In this document: piece by piece, positions 51,333-60,254 of the stretch
Numbering within the stretch: position 1 is the stretch's first letter
Layout of the letters: every line of letters begins with the position of its first letter
NCBI GenBank assembly: GCA_963966775.1
Contig: CAXAAH010000002.1
Coordinates: 1-64,000, forward strand
Length of the DNA: 64,000 nucleotides
Reading direction: 5' to 3'
Origin: UBA685 sp002299005
GTDB taxonomy: Bacteria; Pseudomonadota; Alphaproteobacteria; Puniceispirillales; Puniceispirillaceae
Position numbers and translations under genes: made by a program
Notes under the pieces: generated by a model
What the model was told of the DNA's origin: nothing
What the model saw: the letters and a program-made list of their open reading frames with translations, nothing else
Databases searched by the model: none

Positions 51333-53432
51333 CTAGCCGGAAGCAAGAAATTTAATCGCGTTATCACGCTCAAACAGACTTAAAAGCAGGCGATATTTGT
51401 CTGCTTTTTCACCTTCTAGGGTGGGGGTTGCGGCGATGATTTTCTCAGCCGCATCACGTGCATAGGAAATAAGGTGCGCATGGGCAGCCAGATCTACCAT
51501 CGCAAATTCTGGCATCCCTGATTGACGCTGTCCCAATATCTCGCCCGGCCCGCGCAGGCGCAAATCCTCTTCGGCTAGCCTGAAGCCATCATTTGTTTCA
51601 CGCATGATTTTAAGGCGCGCGGTGGCAGTCTCGCTCAGCGGGCCTTGATAGGCCAGAAGACAGACTGATTTCGTACTGCCCCTGCCAACACGCCCACGCA
51701 ATTGGTGAAGCTGGGCAAGGCCAAAACGTTCCGCATGTTCAATAATCATAATGCCCGCCTCTGGCACATCAACGCCTACCTCAATCACTGTGGTTGCCAC
51801 CAGCAACTGTGATTGGCCAGATTGAAACTGTGCCATGACAGCTTCTTTTTCATCAGCCTTCATACGCCCATGCACTAATTGCGGGTTGGTGTGAGGCAGG
51901 GCGGCTTGCAGGGTGGCAAATCGTTCTTCTGCGGCGGTGATATCAGATTTGTCACTCTCTTCAACAAGCGGGCAAATCCAATAGGCTCTAAAATTTGGGC
52001 CAAGGCGTGAACGCAGCTTCTCCACAATTTCAGCAATACGATCGAGACTGATAATGGCGGTGTCAATATCTTCACGCCCCGGTGGTTTTTCATCAATGAT
52101 ACTTGATTGCAAATCACCATAGGCGGTCATTGATAGTGTGCGTGGTATCGGTGTGGCCGTCATCACCAGCACATCACAATCAGCGCCCTTGGCACTCAGG
52201 CTCATGCGCTGTTTGACGCCAAAGCGATGCTGTTCATCCACAACCGCCAAGCCTAAATCAGCGAATTGCACATCATCTGTCAGAAGCGCATGTGTGCCTA
52301 TGATAACAGGGATATCACCTGCGGCCATCGCGGCGAGCATCTGTGTCTTGGCCTTTGTCTTTGCGCCGCCCACTAGTAAGCCAACAGGGATTTGCAAGGC
52401 TTCTAGCAGGGTAGATATGGTCTTATAATGCTGTTTGGCAAGAATCTCGGTCGGGGCCAATAGCACCGCTTGGCGGCCCGTCTCCACCGCATTCAGCATC
52501 GCCATCAAAGCCACAAGTGTCTTGCCAGAGCCCACATCACCTTGGACAAGGCGCAACATGCGTAAATCGCCGGCTTGATCGTCATAAATCTCGTCTAGGA
52601 CACGGCTTTGTGCGCCTGTCAGGCGAAAGGGTAATTGTGTCGCAAGCTTGGCACGCAGGCGGCCATCACCTTTGACCGGCTTGCCCTTGCCAGCAAGCGC
52701 TGTCTCTTGGCGGATAAGCGCAAGGGCTAGCTGATTGGCCAGCAATTCATCATAGGCAAGTCGCTCTCTTACCGGATGTTCTGGCAATAATGCCTCTGGT
52801 GTCTCAGGCGCATGAAGATGTGCCATCGCACTGGCAAAATCAGGCCAGTGTTTTTGCTTCATAAGTGTCTCGTCAATCCATTCTGGTTGCGGTGTCACTT
52901 TTGGCACCGCGGCTTGAATGGCTTTTCGCAATGTTTTGCCTTTGAGGCCTGCCGATAGAGGGTAAATCGGCTCCAATAGCGGCAATTGCGCAATATCAGC
53001 GGGGGCAATGATATAATCTGGATGCGCTATTTGCACACGGCCTTGGAAAATCTCAGCTGTGCCTGAAATGATGCGGCGCTCACCAAGGGGCAGGGAGCGC
53101 AGTAAAAAGTTGCTATCCGCCTTGAAAAAGACAAGCTCAACCTCGCCTGTTTCATTTTCGGCTAAAATGCGAGAAGGGCGTGATAGATGGCGCGGTGTGA
53201 TATCATGCTTTGTAATCAGTAATTCAACCGTGATTAACTGTCCCGACGTCACAGCGTCAAGGTGAGGGCGGGCACGCCTATCTACAAGGCCAACAGGGGC
53301 ATGGCGCAACACATCCAAGACAGTCGCCCCAATCCTTTTTTCCATAATAGCGCCCAGACGTGCGCCAATACCTGGCAATGTTGTCACACTGGCAAAAAGC
53401 GGAAAGAGAGAGGTTGGTCTGGTTAAATGCAT
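51333..53432 (-). CDS. recG: ATP-dependent DNA helicase RecG
   Basis: About 699 residues from ATG 53432; an upstream in-frame ATG at 53465 would add 11 residues and lacks a ribosome site. N-terminal wedge/OB region (GIGARLGAIMEKRIGATVLDVLRH), helicase Walker A VQGDVGSGKTLVALMAM, Walker B VVDEQHRFGVKQR, motif III TATPIPRTLSMT, motif VI QLHQLRGRVGRG. RecG regresses stalled forks and processes Holliday junctions. It is divergent from sdhE-mfd, the common alphaproteobacterial arrangement. Confidence 0.96.
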   Translation of the reverse strand: MHLTRPTSLFPLFASVTTLPGIGARLGAIMEKRIGATVLDVLRHAPVGLVDRRARPHLDAVTSGQLITVELLITKHDITPRHLSRPSRILAENETGEVELVFFKADSNFLLRSLPLGERRIISGTAEIFQGRVQIAHPDYIIAPADIAQLPLLEPIYPLSAGLKGKTLRKAIQAAVPKVTPQPEWIDETLMKQKHWPDFASAMAHLHAPETPEALLPEHPVRERLAYDELLANQLALALIRQETALAGKGKPVKGDGRLRAKLATQLPFRLTGAQSRVLDEIYDDQAGDLRMLRLVQGDVGSGKTLVALMAMLNAVETGRQAVLLAPTEILAKQHYKTISTLLEALQIPVGLLVGGAKTKAKTQMLAAMAAGDIPVIIGTHALLTDDVQFADLGLAVVDEQHRFGVKQRMSLSAKGADCDVLVMTATPIPRTLSMTAYGDLQSSIIDEKPPGREDIDTAIISLDRIAEIVEKLRSRLGPNFRAYWICPLVEESDKSDITAAEERFATLQAALPHTNPQLVHGRMKADEKEAVMAQFQSGQSQLLVATTVIEVGVDVPEAGIMIIEHAERFGLAQLHQLRGRVGRGSTKSVCLLAYQGPLSETATARLKIMRETNDGFRLAEEDLRLRGPGEILGQRQSGMPEFAMVDLAAHAHLISYARDAAEKIIAATPTLEGEKADKYRLLLSLFERDNAIKFLASG

Positions 53433-53627
53433 GAATTTTCCCAAAAAAGATGTCTTATGAGGCATGATGCAAAATTAAAGACAGAAATGACAAGTTAAAG
53501 TGATCAATTCCACTAGAAATGCACTACATAGCATTGTAAGAGGCATAGTGAAAAAATGCCTTCATTCTTTGGCTTGTATTTTCTGAACATTATCACACAG
53601 CACCATTATAGGCACTTTGAGGATATT

Positions 53628-53909
53628 ATGACAACAAACACACCTGAAAATGAAACAGATGAGAAGATGATGCGCCGCCTTGTCTATCGTGCCAGCTATA
53701 CAGGCATGAAAGAGACAGATCTGCTTTTGGGGCAATTTGCCAAGCGTCATCTGCCAGCATTAGCACGCCCTCAGCTAGAAGAGTTTGAGGCACTGCTTGA
53801 TGCGGGTGATCCGTCTATTTTTGCGTGGGTGCGTGGTGATGAGCCTGTGCCAGAAGCTTTTGACAACGCTGTTTTTGCTTTAATAAAAGAGTTTGAAGTC
53901 TCAAAATAA
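53628..53909 (+). CDS. sdhE: SdhE-type FAD assembly factor of succinate dehydrogenase, with a changed motif
   Basis: 93 residues from ATG 53628 with GAGGA upstream; an earlier ATG at 53556 is unlikely. The family segment is RRLVYRASYTGMKETDLLLGQFA; the helical core ends DPSIFAWVRGDEP. Relatives attach FAD to SdhA using an RGxxE motif. Here the position of the arginine is threonine (T25, followed by G26 and E29). Position between recG and mfd is canonical. Confidence 0.9.
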   Translation: MTTNTPENETDEKMMRRLVYRASYTGMKETDLLLGQFAKRHLPALARPQLEEFEALLDAGDPSIFAWVRGDEPVPEAFDNAVFALIKEFEVSK

Positions 53910-53913
53910 GCCT

Positions 53914-56900
53914 ATGAATTTATTGAATAATATTTCTTTTAAGAAATTCTTTGACGGCGCGCCGCAAGGGGTTGATCAGCTGGTCGTATCCGCGCTTTCA
54001 AAAGAAGGCAATCGGACGATTATTGTCCTTCGTGATGATGCACGCCTGACGCAATTTATCGAGGGTATGCGCTTTGTGCGCCCTGATGCGGCTATTTTGG
54101 CCCTGCCTGCGTGGGATTGCTTGCCCTATGATAGGATCTCGCCGCATTCATCTGTGACCTCGACAAGATTAGCGACCTTGTCACGCTTGGCCGCAGGTGC
54201 GTCTGATAGGGCTGAGATTATTGTGACAACCGTGAATGGCTGGCTTCAAAAAGTGCCGCCGCCATCCTTTTTTGCACGCGCCAGCCTCTCAGTGGTGAAA
54301 GGCCAGCAAGTCACCATCGAGCATGTGACACAATTTTTGGCGCATAATGGCTTTCACCGTACCGATACTGTGCGTGAATATGGTGAATTTGCTGTTCGTG
54401 GCGGTATCCTCGATATTTTTGCCGATGCGCAAGGCCTGCCTGTGCGGATTGACTTCTTTGGTGATGAGGTGGAGACCATCAAATCATTTGACGCGCTGAC
54501 ACAGCGGTCAGTCTCGCCAAGCGACGGGGTGTTATTACAGCCAGCGACTGAATTCTTGCTTGATGATGACGCGATTGCACGCTTTCGTTCTAGATTTAGA
54601 GAGTTTTTTGGCGGCCAAGGCACCAAATCGCCTCTATATGAATCTGTCTCATCTGCACGTATGGTGCCAGCCTTAGAACATTGGTCAGCCTTGCTTCATG
54701 AAGAGATGGCAACGATTGAAGATTATTGCCAAAATAAATCAGCTAGCCCCGCGCCAATATTTTTTGATGAGGAAGCAAAGCCCGCAATTCAAGCGCGTCT
54801 TGAGCAGATAGACGAGTTTTATCAGGCCCGCAAAGTGCCAGAAACAGAAGGAGATATCGCCTATTTCCCTTTGGCGCCTCATTGGCATTATCGTGATCAA
54901 GAGGCTGTTGAGCGCGCGGTTGAAGGCCCGCAAGCGCACTTCATCTCAAGCTTTAGCCAAGATCGTGCGAACCAAGATGCCTATGATGTCGGCGGTCGTG
55001 GTGGCATTGGCCTTGCGGTGGCTGAGACAGGCTCAAAATTAACGCATATTGCCGGGATGCTTGATGCGGCAGGGGCGAATGATGTGCATATCATCGCCGC
55101 CACAAGTGAAGGCGCGGCGCGGCGTACAGGCGATATGATACAAGAAGCCACAGGCAATGCGGTGCCCTATGTGACGGATTTGACCGCCGCTATGGGCTTT
55201 AAAATCGCCACAGCTTATTGGCCGCTCGAAAAGGGCTTTGCGCTTGACCATTTACGGGTGGTCACAGAACAAGATATTTTCGGCACAAGATTGGCACGCC
55301 CTGTTGGCAGGCGCCGTGCTGAAAATTTCCTCACCGAGGTGGCCTCGCTAGAGCAGGGCGACCTTGTGGTGCATGTTGAACATGGCATTGGCCGTTATGA
55401 GAAGCTAGAGACCATCAATTCAGGGGGCACAGAGCATGATTGCTTGATGCTATCTTATCAAGGCGGGGATAAGCTTTATCTGCCGGTTGAAAATATTGAT
55501 ATGCTTTCGCGCTATGGCAAGGATTCAACCGATGTGGTGCTTGATAAATTAGGCGGTGTTGCGTGGCAAGCGCGCAAAGCGAAAATCAAAGAGCGCATCA
55601 AAATCATGGCCGAACAGCTTATCCGTATCGCGGCAAATAGAGCGGTTGCGACGACCCAGCCTTTGGTGGCACCAGAGGGCGGTTTTGCAGAATTTTGTGC
55701 GCGCTTTGGCTTTGCTGAGACCGAAGATCAGCTTGATGCTATCTCAGATGTGCTCGATGATTTGGCCTCTGGCAAGGCAACAGACAGGCTGATTTGCGGT
55801 GATGTTGGTTTTGGCAAGACAGAGATTGCGCTAAGAGCCGCCTTTGTTGCGGCTATGGCGGGCTATCAGGTGGCTTTGGTGACGCCAACCACATTGCTTG
55901 CGCGCCAGCATGGTAAGGTCTTCACAGAGCGTTTTAAGGGCTTTCCGATTGATGTCTCTATCCTATCGCGGATGACTAGCACCTCTGATGCGAAGGCGAT
56001 TAAGGAAAATATCGCCAATGGCTCAGCACAGATTATCATCGGCACTCATGCATTATTGGCCAAATCGATTGAATTCAATAATTTGGGCATGTTGATTGTC
56101 GATGAAGAGCAAAGCTTTGGTGTCGGTCAAAAAGAGCGTCTCAAAGAGTTAAAAGGCGATATTCACGTCCTTACTTTGACCGCAACACCTATCCCGCGCA
56201 CCTTGCAGATGGCGCTGACAGGTGTGCGGCAAATGTCGATTATCGCGACCCCGCCTGTTGATAGGCTGGCGGTGCGCACCTTTATTGGCGCGTGGGATAA
56301 TGTGGTTCTAAAAGAAGCCCTGCTTCGTGAGCGTTTCAGAGGCGGCCAGTCATTTGTTGTTTGCCCGCGCATTGATGATATGGCGCGTCTTTATGAGAGG
56401 ATTGTCAAATTAGTGCCTGATGCCAAGATTATCTCAGCCCATGGGCGCATGACCCCGACAGAGCTTGATAAGGCGATGACAGCCTTTGGCGAAGGGCAGG
56501 CTGAGATCTTGATTTCAACCAATATCGTCGAATCTGGCATTGATATTCCGTCTGCCAATACGATGATTATTCACCGCGCTGATATGTTTGGCCTCTCACA
56601 GCTCTACCAGTTAAGAGGGCGTGTTGGGCGCTCAAAACAGCGTGCCTATGCCTATTTGACAACTGACCAGCACAAAATCATGACGCCTGGCGCGAAACGT
56701 CGCCTTGAGGTTATGCAAACGCTTGATAAGCTAGGCGCCGGCTTTACGCTTGCCTCTCATGACCTTGATATTAGAGGGGCAGGGAATCTGCTTGGTGACG
56801 AGCAATCAGGCCATGTCAAAGAGGTCGGGGTTGAGCTGTATCAAGATATGCTGCGGCAAGCGGTTGAAATCGCGCAAAAAAGCCGTGCCAAAGATCAAGA

Positions 56901-57375
56901 GTCGCAAAAGCAAGATTATGCGCCATCAATTTCAATTGGCACCAAAGTCTTGATCCCCGAGGCCTATATCCCTGATTTGACAAGCCGTCTTTCAATCTAT
57001 CGCCGCATTGCCTCATTGCAGAATGAAGATGAGATGAACCAGATGATGACAGAGCTGATTGACCGCTTTGGACAGATTCCAGATTCGGTTAGCAATTTGC
57101 TGCAAATCGTTGAATTAAAACAATTATGCAGACGTGCGAATGTGCAGAAAATCGATGCTGGTGATAAGGGATTCTCACTTATTTTTAAAGATAATCGCTT
57201 TGAAAATCCAGATGCGTTGGTCGGATGGATTGCTAGCCAAAAGGGCCAAGTGCAATTAAAAGGTGACCATAAGCTTGTGGTGATGCGCGATCTAAAACTC
57301 GTGCAGGGGCGCGCTAAACATGCCAAAGCATTGCTTGTTGATTTGGTCCAAATGGCAGAAGTAGAGGTGGTTTAG
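53914..57375 (+). CDS. mfd: Transcription-repair coupling factor Mfd
   Basis: 1153 residues from ATG 53914, five bases after sdhE. The UvrB-like N-terminal module has LPAWDCLPYDRISPH; the RNA polymerase interaction domain starts VVHVEHGIGRYEKLE; the RecG-like translocase has Walker A CGDVGFGKTEIALRAA, IVDEEQSFGVGQKERL and QLRGRVGRSKQRAYAYL; the C-terminal regulatory domain includes SRLSIYRRIASL. It dislodges stalled RNA polymerase and recruits UvrA for repair. Length is normal. Confidence 0.97.
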   Translation: MNLLNNISFKKFFDGAPQGVDQLVVSALSKEGNRTIIVLRDDARLTQFIEGMRFVRPDAAILALPAWDCLPYDRISPHSSVTSTRLATLSRLAAGASDRAEIIVTTVNGWLQKVPPPSFFARASLSVVKGQQVTIEHVTQFLAHNGFHRTDTVREYGEFAVRGGILDIFADAQGLPVRIDFFGDEVETIKSFDALTQRSVSPSDGVLLQPATEFLLDDDAIARFRSRFREFFGGQGTKSPLYESVSSARMVPALEHWSALLHEEMATIEDYCQNKSASPAPIFFDEEAKPAIQARLEQIDEFYQARKVPETEGDIAYFPLAPHWHYRDQEAVERAVEGPQAHFISSFSQDRANQDAYDVGGRGGIGLAVAETGSKLTHIAGMLDAAGANDVHIIAATSEGAARRTGDMIQEATGNAVPYVTDLTAAMGFKIATAYWPLEKGFALDHLRVVTEQDIFGTRLARPVGRRRAENFLTEVASLEQGDLVVHVEHGIGRYEKLETINSGGTEHDCLMLSYQGGDKLYLPVENIDMLSRYGKDSTDVVLDKLGGVAWQARKAKIKERIKIMAEQLIRIAANRAVATTQPLVAPEGGFAEFCARFGFAETEDQLDAISDVLDDLASGKATDRLICGDVGFGKTEIALRAAFVAAMAGYQVALVTPTTLLARQHGKVFTERFKGFPIDVSILSRMTSTSDAKAIKENIANGSAQIIIGTHALLAKSIEFNNLGMLIVDEEQSFGVGQKERLKELKGDIHVLTLTATPIPRTLQMALTGVRQMSIIATPPVDRLAVRTFIGAWDNVVLKEALLRERFRGGQSFVVCPRIDDMARLYERIVKLVPDAKIISAHGRMTPTELDKAMTAFGEGQAEILISTNIVESGIDIPSANTMIIHRADMFGLSQLYQLRGRVGRSKQRAYAYLTTDQHKIMTPGAKRRLEVMQTLDKLGAGFTLASHDLDIRGAGNLLGDEQSGHVKEVGVELYQDMLRQAVEIAQKSRAKDQESQKQDYAPSISIGTKVLIPEAYIPDLTSRLSIYRRIASLQNEDEMNQMMTELIDRFGQIPDSVSNLLQIVELKQLCRRANVQKIDAGDKGFSLIFKDNRFENPDALVGWIASQKGQVQLKGDHKLVVMRDLKLVQGRAKHAKALLVDLVQMAEVEVV

Positions 57376-57391
57376 CGCTATATGCCACCCT

Positions 57392-57456
57392 TTATTTGCC
57401 AGCCTTATTTGCCAGCCTTATTTGCCAGCCTTATTTGCCAGCCTTATTTGCCAGCC
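57392..57456. repeat. Five exact 13-bp tandem repeats across a stop codon
   Basis: TTATTTGCCAGCC is repeated five times without a change (starts 57392, 57405, 57418, 57431, 57444). The unit at 57444-57456 contains the last codons and stop (TAA) of the leftward DsbA-like gene; the other four extend beyond it into the gap before mfd's end. Confidence 0.97.
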
Positions 57457-58064
57457 ATGGCGGCGTCTATGGCGCTTAAAATCACAGGGGCAGGGTGCGC
57501 GCCTGCGAGTGAGAATTCATTGTTAAAGACAAAAAACGGCACCCCATCAATGCCAACATTGCCGCCAAACTGAATATCTTCATTGATTTGCGTGGCCGCA
57601 TTTTGCAAAGCATCTTTGGTATAGCTATTCTCACAGCCTTCTTGCTGAATAAGGTCTTTTTGCACCTCAGCATCGCTAATATCACGCCCTTCAAGGAAAT
57701 AGGCCTGAAAGAACCGCTCAGAGAGGGAAAAGCTATGCTTACCAGAGGCAATCAGCAATGTGTGAACAGCTGATGTTTCAGGCGTAAGGGCAATGTCATT
57801 AAAGGCAAAATCAATGCCAGCATCCTTGCCTGCCATCGCAATACGATCATAAACCGCGTTTGAGGCTTCCCCGAATTTCTGTTTCAGATAATGCTGCCTG
57901 TCCATACCGCCGCGTGGCATTGACGGGTTTAGCAAAAAGGCCCGCCATCTAATGCTAGCAGACAGGCCAGGACGTTGTGCCAGCGCCTCTTCAAGGCGTT
58001 TTTTGCCGATATAGCACCAAGGGCAGATAATATCTGAATAAACATCAATCATAAGCTCTGTCAT
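57444..58064 (-). CDS. DsbA-family / FrnE-like thiol oxidoreductase
   Basis: 206 residues, no signal peptide, so cytoplasmic. The thioredoxin-like active site is CPWC at 15-18 (DIICPWCYIGKKRLEEAL), the cis-Pro loop VDGVPFFVF (about 180-188, GIDGVPFFVF). Such FrnE/2-hydroxychromene-2-carboxylate-isomerase-like proteins catalyse disulfide or GSH-linked redox steps. The C-terminus AMAGK and its stop codon lie in a 13-bp unit repeated five times. Substrate unknown. Confidence 0.87.
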   Translation of the reverse strand: MTELMIDVYSDIICPWCYIGKKRLEEALAQRPGLSASIRWRAFLLNPSMPRGGMDRQHYLKQKFGEASNAVYDRIAMAGKDAGIDFAFNDIALTPETSAVHTLLIASGKHSFSLSERFFQAYFLEGRDISDAEVQKDLIQQEGCENSYTKDALQNAATQINEDIQFGGNVGIDGVPFFVFNNEFSLAGAHPAPVILSAIDAAMAGK

Positions 58065-58135
58065 ATTGCCCGTTCCTTTTCCTGTGCTATGTCTCTATCA
58101 TAGCGGTTATTTACAATGATGCCTATGGTGACCTT

Positions 58136-58627
58136 TTGTCTGATGTGAAAAAAATTATAAGCGCACGCGATGCGCTGATTGATAAGGCGCAAACTTTACT
58201 GGTGAGTGTGACAGGTGATGATGGCGCACCTGATATGGGGACAAGCCCCTTTATCCGCGATGAGGCAGGTGATTTCTTTATCTATACCAGCCAACTCTCA
58301 GCCCATGTAAGAGCGCTTATTGCCGGTAATCAGACACGGTTTATGCTGATAGCAGATGAGCGTGCCTCACAAAATATTTGGGCGCGTGTGAGACTAAAAT
58401 TCACCGCCCATAGCACCGTGATTGAGCGTGGTAGCACGCCCTTTAACGAAATGGCCGACAAGATGGCGCCAGCCTTTGGGCCAACAATGGCGCTTATTCG
58501 CCAATTTAGTGACTTTCACATGGTTAAAATCACCCCTATAAAAGGCGTAATCGTCACTGGTTTTGCCTCTGCCTATGAGGTGACAGGGCCGCATTTTGAT
58601 GTTGGAGCGCAATTAACAAAATCATGA
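58136..58627 (+). CDS. PNPOx-fold protein, HugZ-like
   Basis: 163 residues with a TTG start at 58136 (alternative GTG at 58145). The split-barrel FMN/heme-binding fold of pyridoxamine-phosphate-oxidase-like proteins is seen in SPFIRDEAGDFFIYTSQLSAHVRAL and RFMLIADERASQNIWARVRL. HugZ relatives degrade haem; many family members just bind FMN or F420. It ends overlapping the GST gene by four bases (ATGA), suggesting a coupled pair. Confidence 0.78.
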   Translation: MSDVKKIISARDALIDKAQTLLVSVTGDDGAPDMGTSPFIRDEAGDFFIYTSQLSAHVRALIAGNQTRFMLIADERASQNIWARVRLKFTAHSTVIERGSTPFNEMADKMAPAFGPTMALIRQFSDFHMVKITPIKGVIVTGFASAYEVTGPHFDVGAQLTKS

Positions 58628-59268
58628 TTAAGACACCTATTCTATGGAGCTTTCGGCGTTGCCCTTATGCGATGCGCGCGCGTCTTGCCATCAAAGCTAG
58701 TGGGCAAGCGGTTGCTCTGCGCGAGATATTGCTTCGTGATAAGCCAGAGGCGTTTATGGCCGCATCGGCAAAAGGCACAGTGCCGGTACTTGTCCTATTA
58801 GATGGACATGTTATTGATGAATCGCGCGATGTGATGTTTTGGGCCTTATCACAATCAGATCCCGAAGGCTGGCTTGATTGTTACCGGCAAGATGAAACTC
58901 ATGTAATCGCGCATTTAGACGCGCTGGATAATGTCTTTAAGCATCATCTTGATCGCTATAAATATGCGACCAGATATGATGATGTAGACGAGGTAGTGCA
59001 TCGCACGAGCGGGGCTAAGTTCCTCGAAACATGGAATGATATATTGGGCAGGCAAAAAGGGCTATCAGGCGAGACGCTTGGCCTATTAGATTATGCCACC
59101 CTGCCATTTGTCAGACAGTTTCGTATCGCCGACCCTAACTGGTTTGACGCCCAAGAATGGCCGCATCTTCATCAATGGCTGAACATGTTCCTTGCAAGTG
59201 ATCGCTTTGCCGCGATTATGCATAAATATAAGCCGTGGAAAGAGACAGGCGAAGATATTGCCTTTTAG
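58624..59268 (+). CDS. Glutathione S-transferase-like protein
   Basis: 214 residues. The thioredoxin-like N-terminal domain begins ILWSFRRCPYAMRARLAIKASG, with a CPYA site; the TVPVLVLLDGHVIDESRDVMFW stretch binds glutathione in the family. The alpha-helical C-terminal domain has LPFVRQF. It overlaps the PNPOx gene and converges on a DMT-type transporter gene (shared TTAG). Substrate cannot be assigned. Confidence 0.85.
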   Translation: MIKTPILWSFRRCPYAMRARLAIKASGQAVALREILLRDKPEAFMAASAKGTVPVLVLLDGHVIDESRDVMFWALSQSDPEGWLDCYRQDETHVIAHLDALDNVFKHHLDRYKYATRYDDVDEVVHRTSGAKFLETWNDILGRQKGLSGETLGLLDYATLPFVRQFRIADPNWFDAQEWPHLHQWLNMFLASDRFAAIMHKYKPWKETGEDIAF

Positions 59269-60176
59269 GCTTTTGTGGGCAATTTGAGCGATGTGTAGAT
59301 CACATAAAGCGCCAAGGTGACAATCACAACAAAACCGCCAAGGATCATTTGCGGTGTCGCTGTCTCGCCCACACCTAGCCAGACCCATATAGGGCCCAAA
59401 ATCGTCTCTAACAGCATCAGCAAGCCGATATTAGCGGCGGCAGTATAGCGTGAGGCTGAATTCAGACAGAAGAAGGATAGCGGCAAAATCAGTAAGCCTG
59501 AGACTGATATCATCAGCACATTGCCATCAAATAAGGTTGAAGGGCCAATATAGGCCAATACCAATAGAGCGGCCATCAAAGACCCATTGCCGGTAATGGT
59601 TGCCACGGGCAAATCTTTATATTTGCGCAAAATAACAAAATTTAAGCCAAAAGCCGCCGCCGCACCAAGGCCATAGAGAGCCCCGATCACAACAGAGCCA
59701 TCAGGCGCCCCATGCGCATCACCAGCATCCATGACGCTTAACAAAATGCCGGCAAGCGTTGCAATCGTCGCAAGCCATGTTGAAATATGCGTGCGCTCTC
59801 CCAATATGATGCGCGAGAAAAACGCGCCAAAAATAGGGGAGGTCGCAAGGGCAAATAAAATCACTGATACAGATGTCTCTGTGATGCCGTTCACAAAGCA
59901 AATGGCGCTTGCAAATACACATAAAGAAGACGCAATGCCGCCGCGCGAATAGGTTAGCTTCATCGTTTGGGCAAAATTCTTGCGATCCAAAAGCCATGTG
60001 AGCGCAAACATAACAAGGCCAATTTCAAGACCGCGCCAGACGATGATCTCTAACGGCCCCATCTGTGATAGGCGGATAAAGAGTGTGTCAGGCGTTAAGA
60101 CCAATGCCCCAAACCCTGCTAAGGCTAGGCCAAATAGGGGATGGCGTTTAAAGCGGTCAATGAGTGAGGCTGCCAT
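59265..60176 (-). CDS. DMT-superfamily (EamA) transporter
   Basis: 303 residues with about ten membrane helices in two EamA halves (first half about 15-145, second about 160-295; the repeats include GVGETATPQMILGGFVVI near the end). Family members export amino acids, nucleotides or drugs. It lies alone on the minus strand between the GST gene and the photolyase genes. Cargo cannot be inferred. Confidence 0.85.
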   Translation of the reverse strand: MAASLIDRFKRHPLFGLALAGFGALVLTPDTLFIRLSQMGPLEIIVWRGLEIGLVMFALTWLLDRKNFAQTMKLTYSRGGIASSLCVFASAICFVNGITETSVSVILFALATSPIFGAFFSRIILGERTHISTWLATIATLAGILLSVMDAGDAHGAPDGSVVIGALYGLGAAAAFGLNFVILRKYKDLPVATITGNGSLMAALLVLAYIGPSTLFDGNVLMISVSGLLILPLSFFCLNSASRYTAAANIGLLMLLETILGPIWVWLGVGETATPQMILGGFVVIVTLALYVIYTSLKLPTKA

Positions 60177-60254
60177 AAAGAAATCCTAGCGAAAAAAGCC
60201 CGCCTTTTAGACGGTGAAAGCTTTCATATCATGCTTTTTGATATTTTTCGAATG

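Noticed and set aside
57392..57456. CRISPR array
   Set aside because: The 13-bp units are head to tail without spacers, and no cas gene is near.
57382..57573. Short plus-strand frame starting in the 13-bp repeat
   Set aside because: Its start is made of repeated LPALFASLICQPY-type translation of the tandem repeat, and the rest is antisense to the oxidoreductase.
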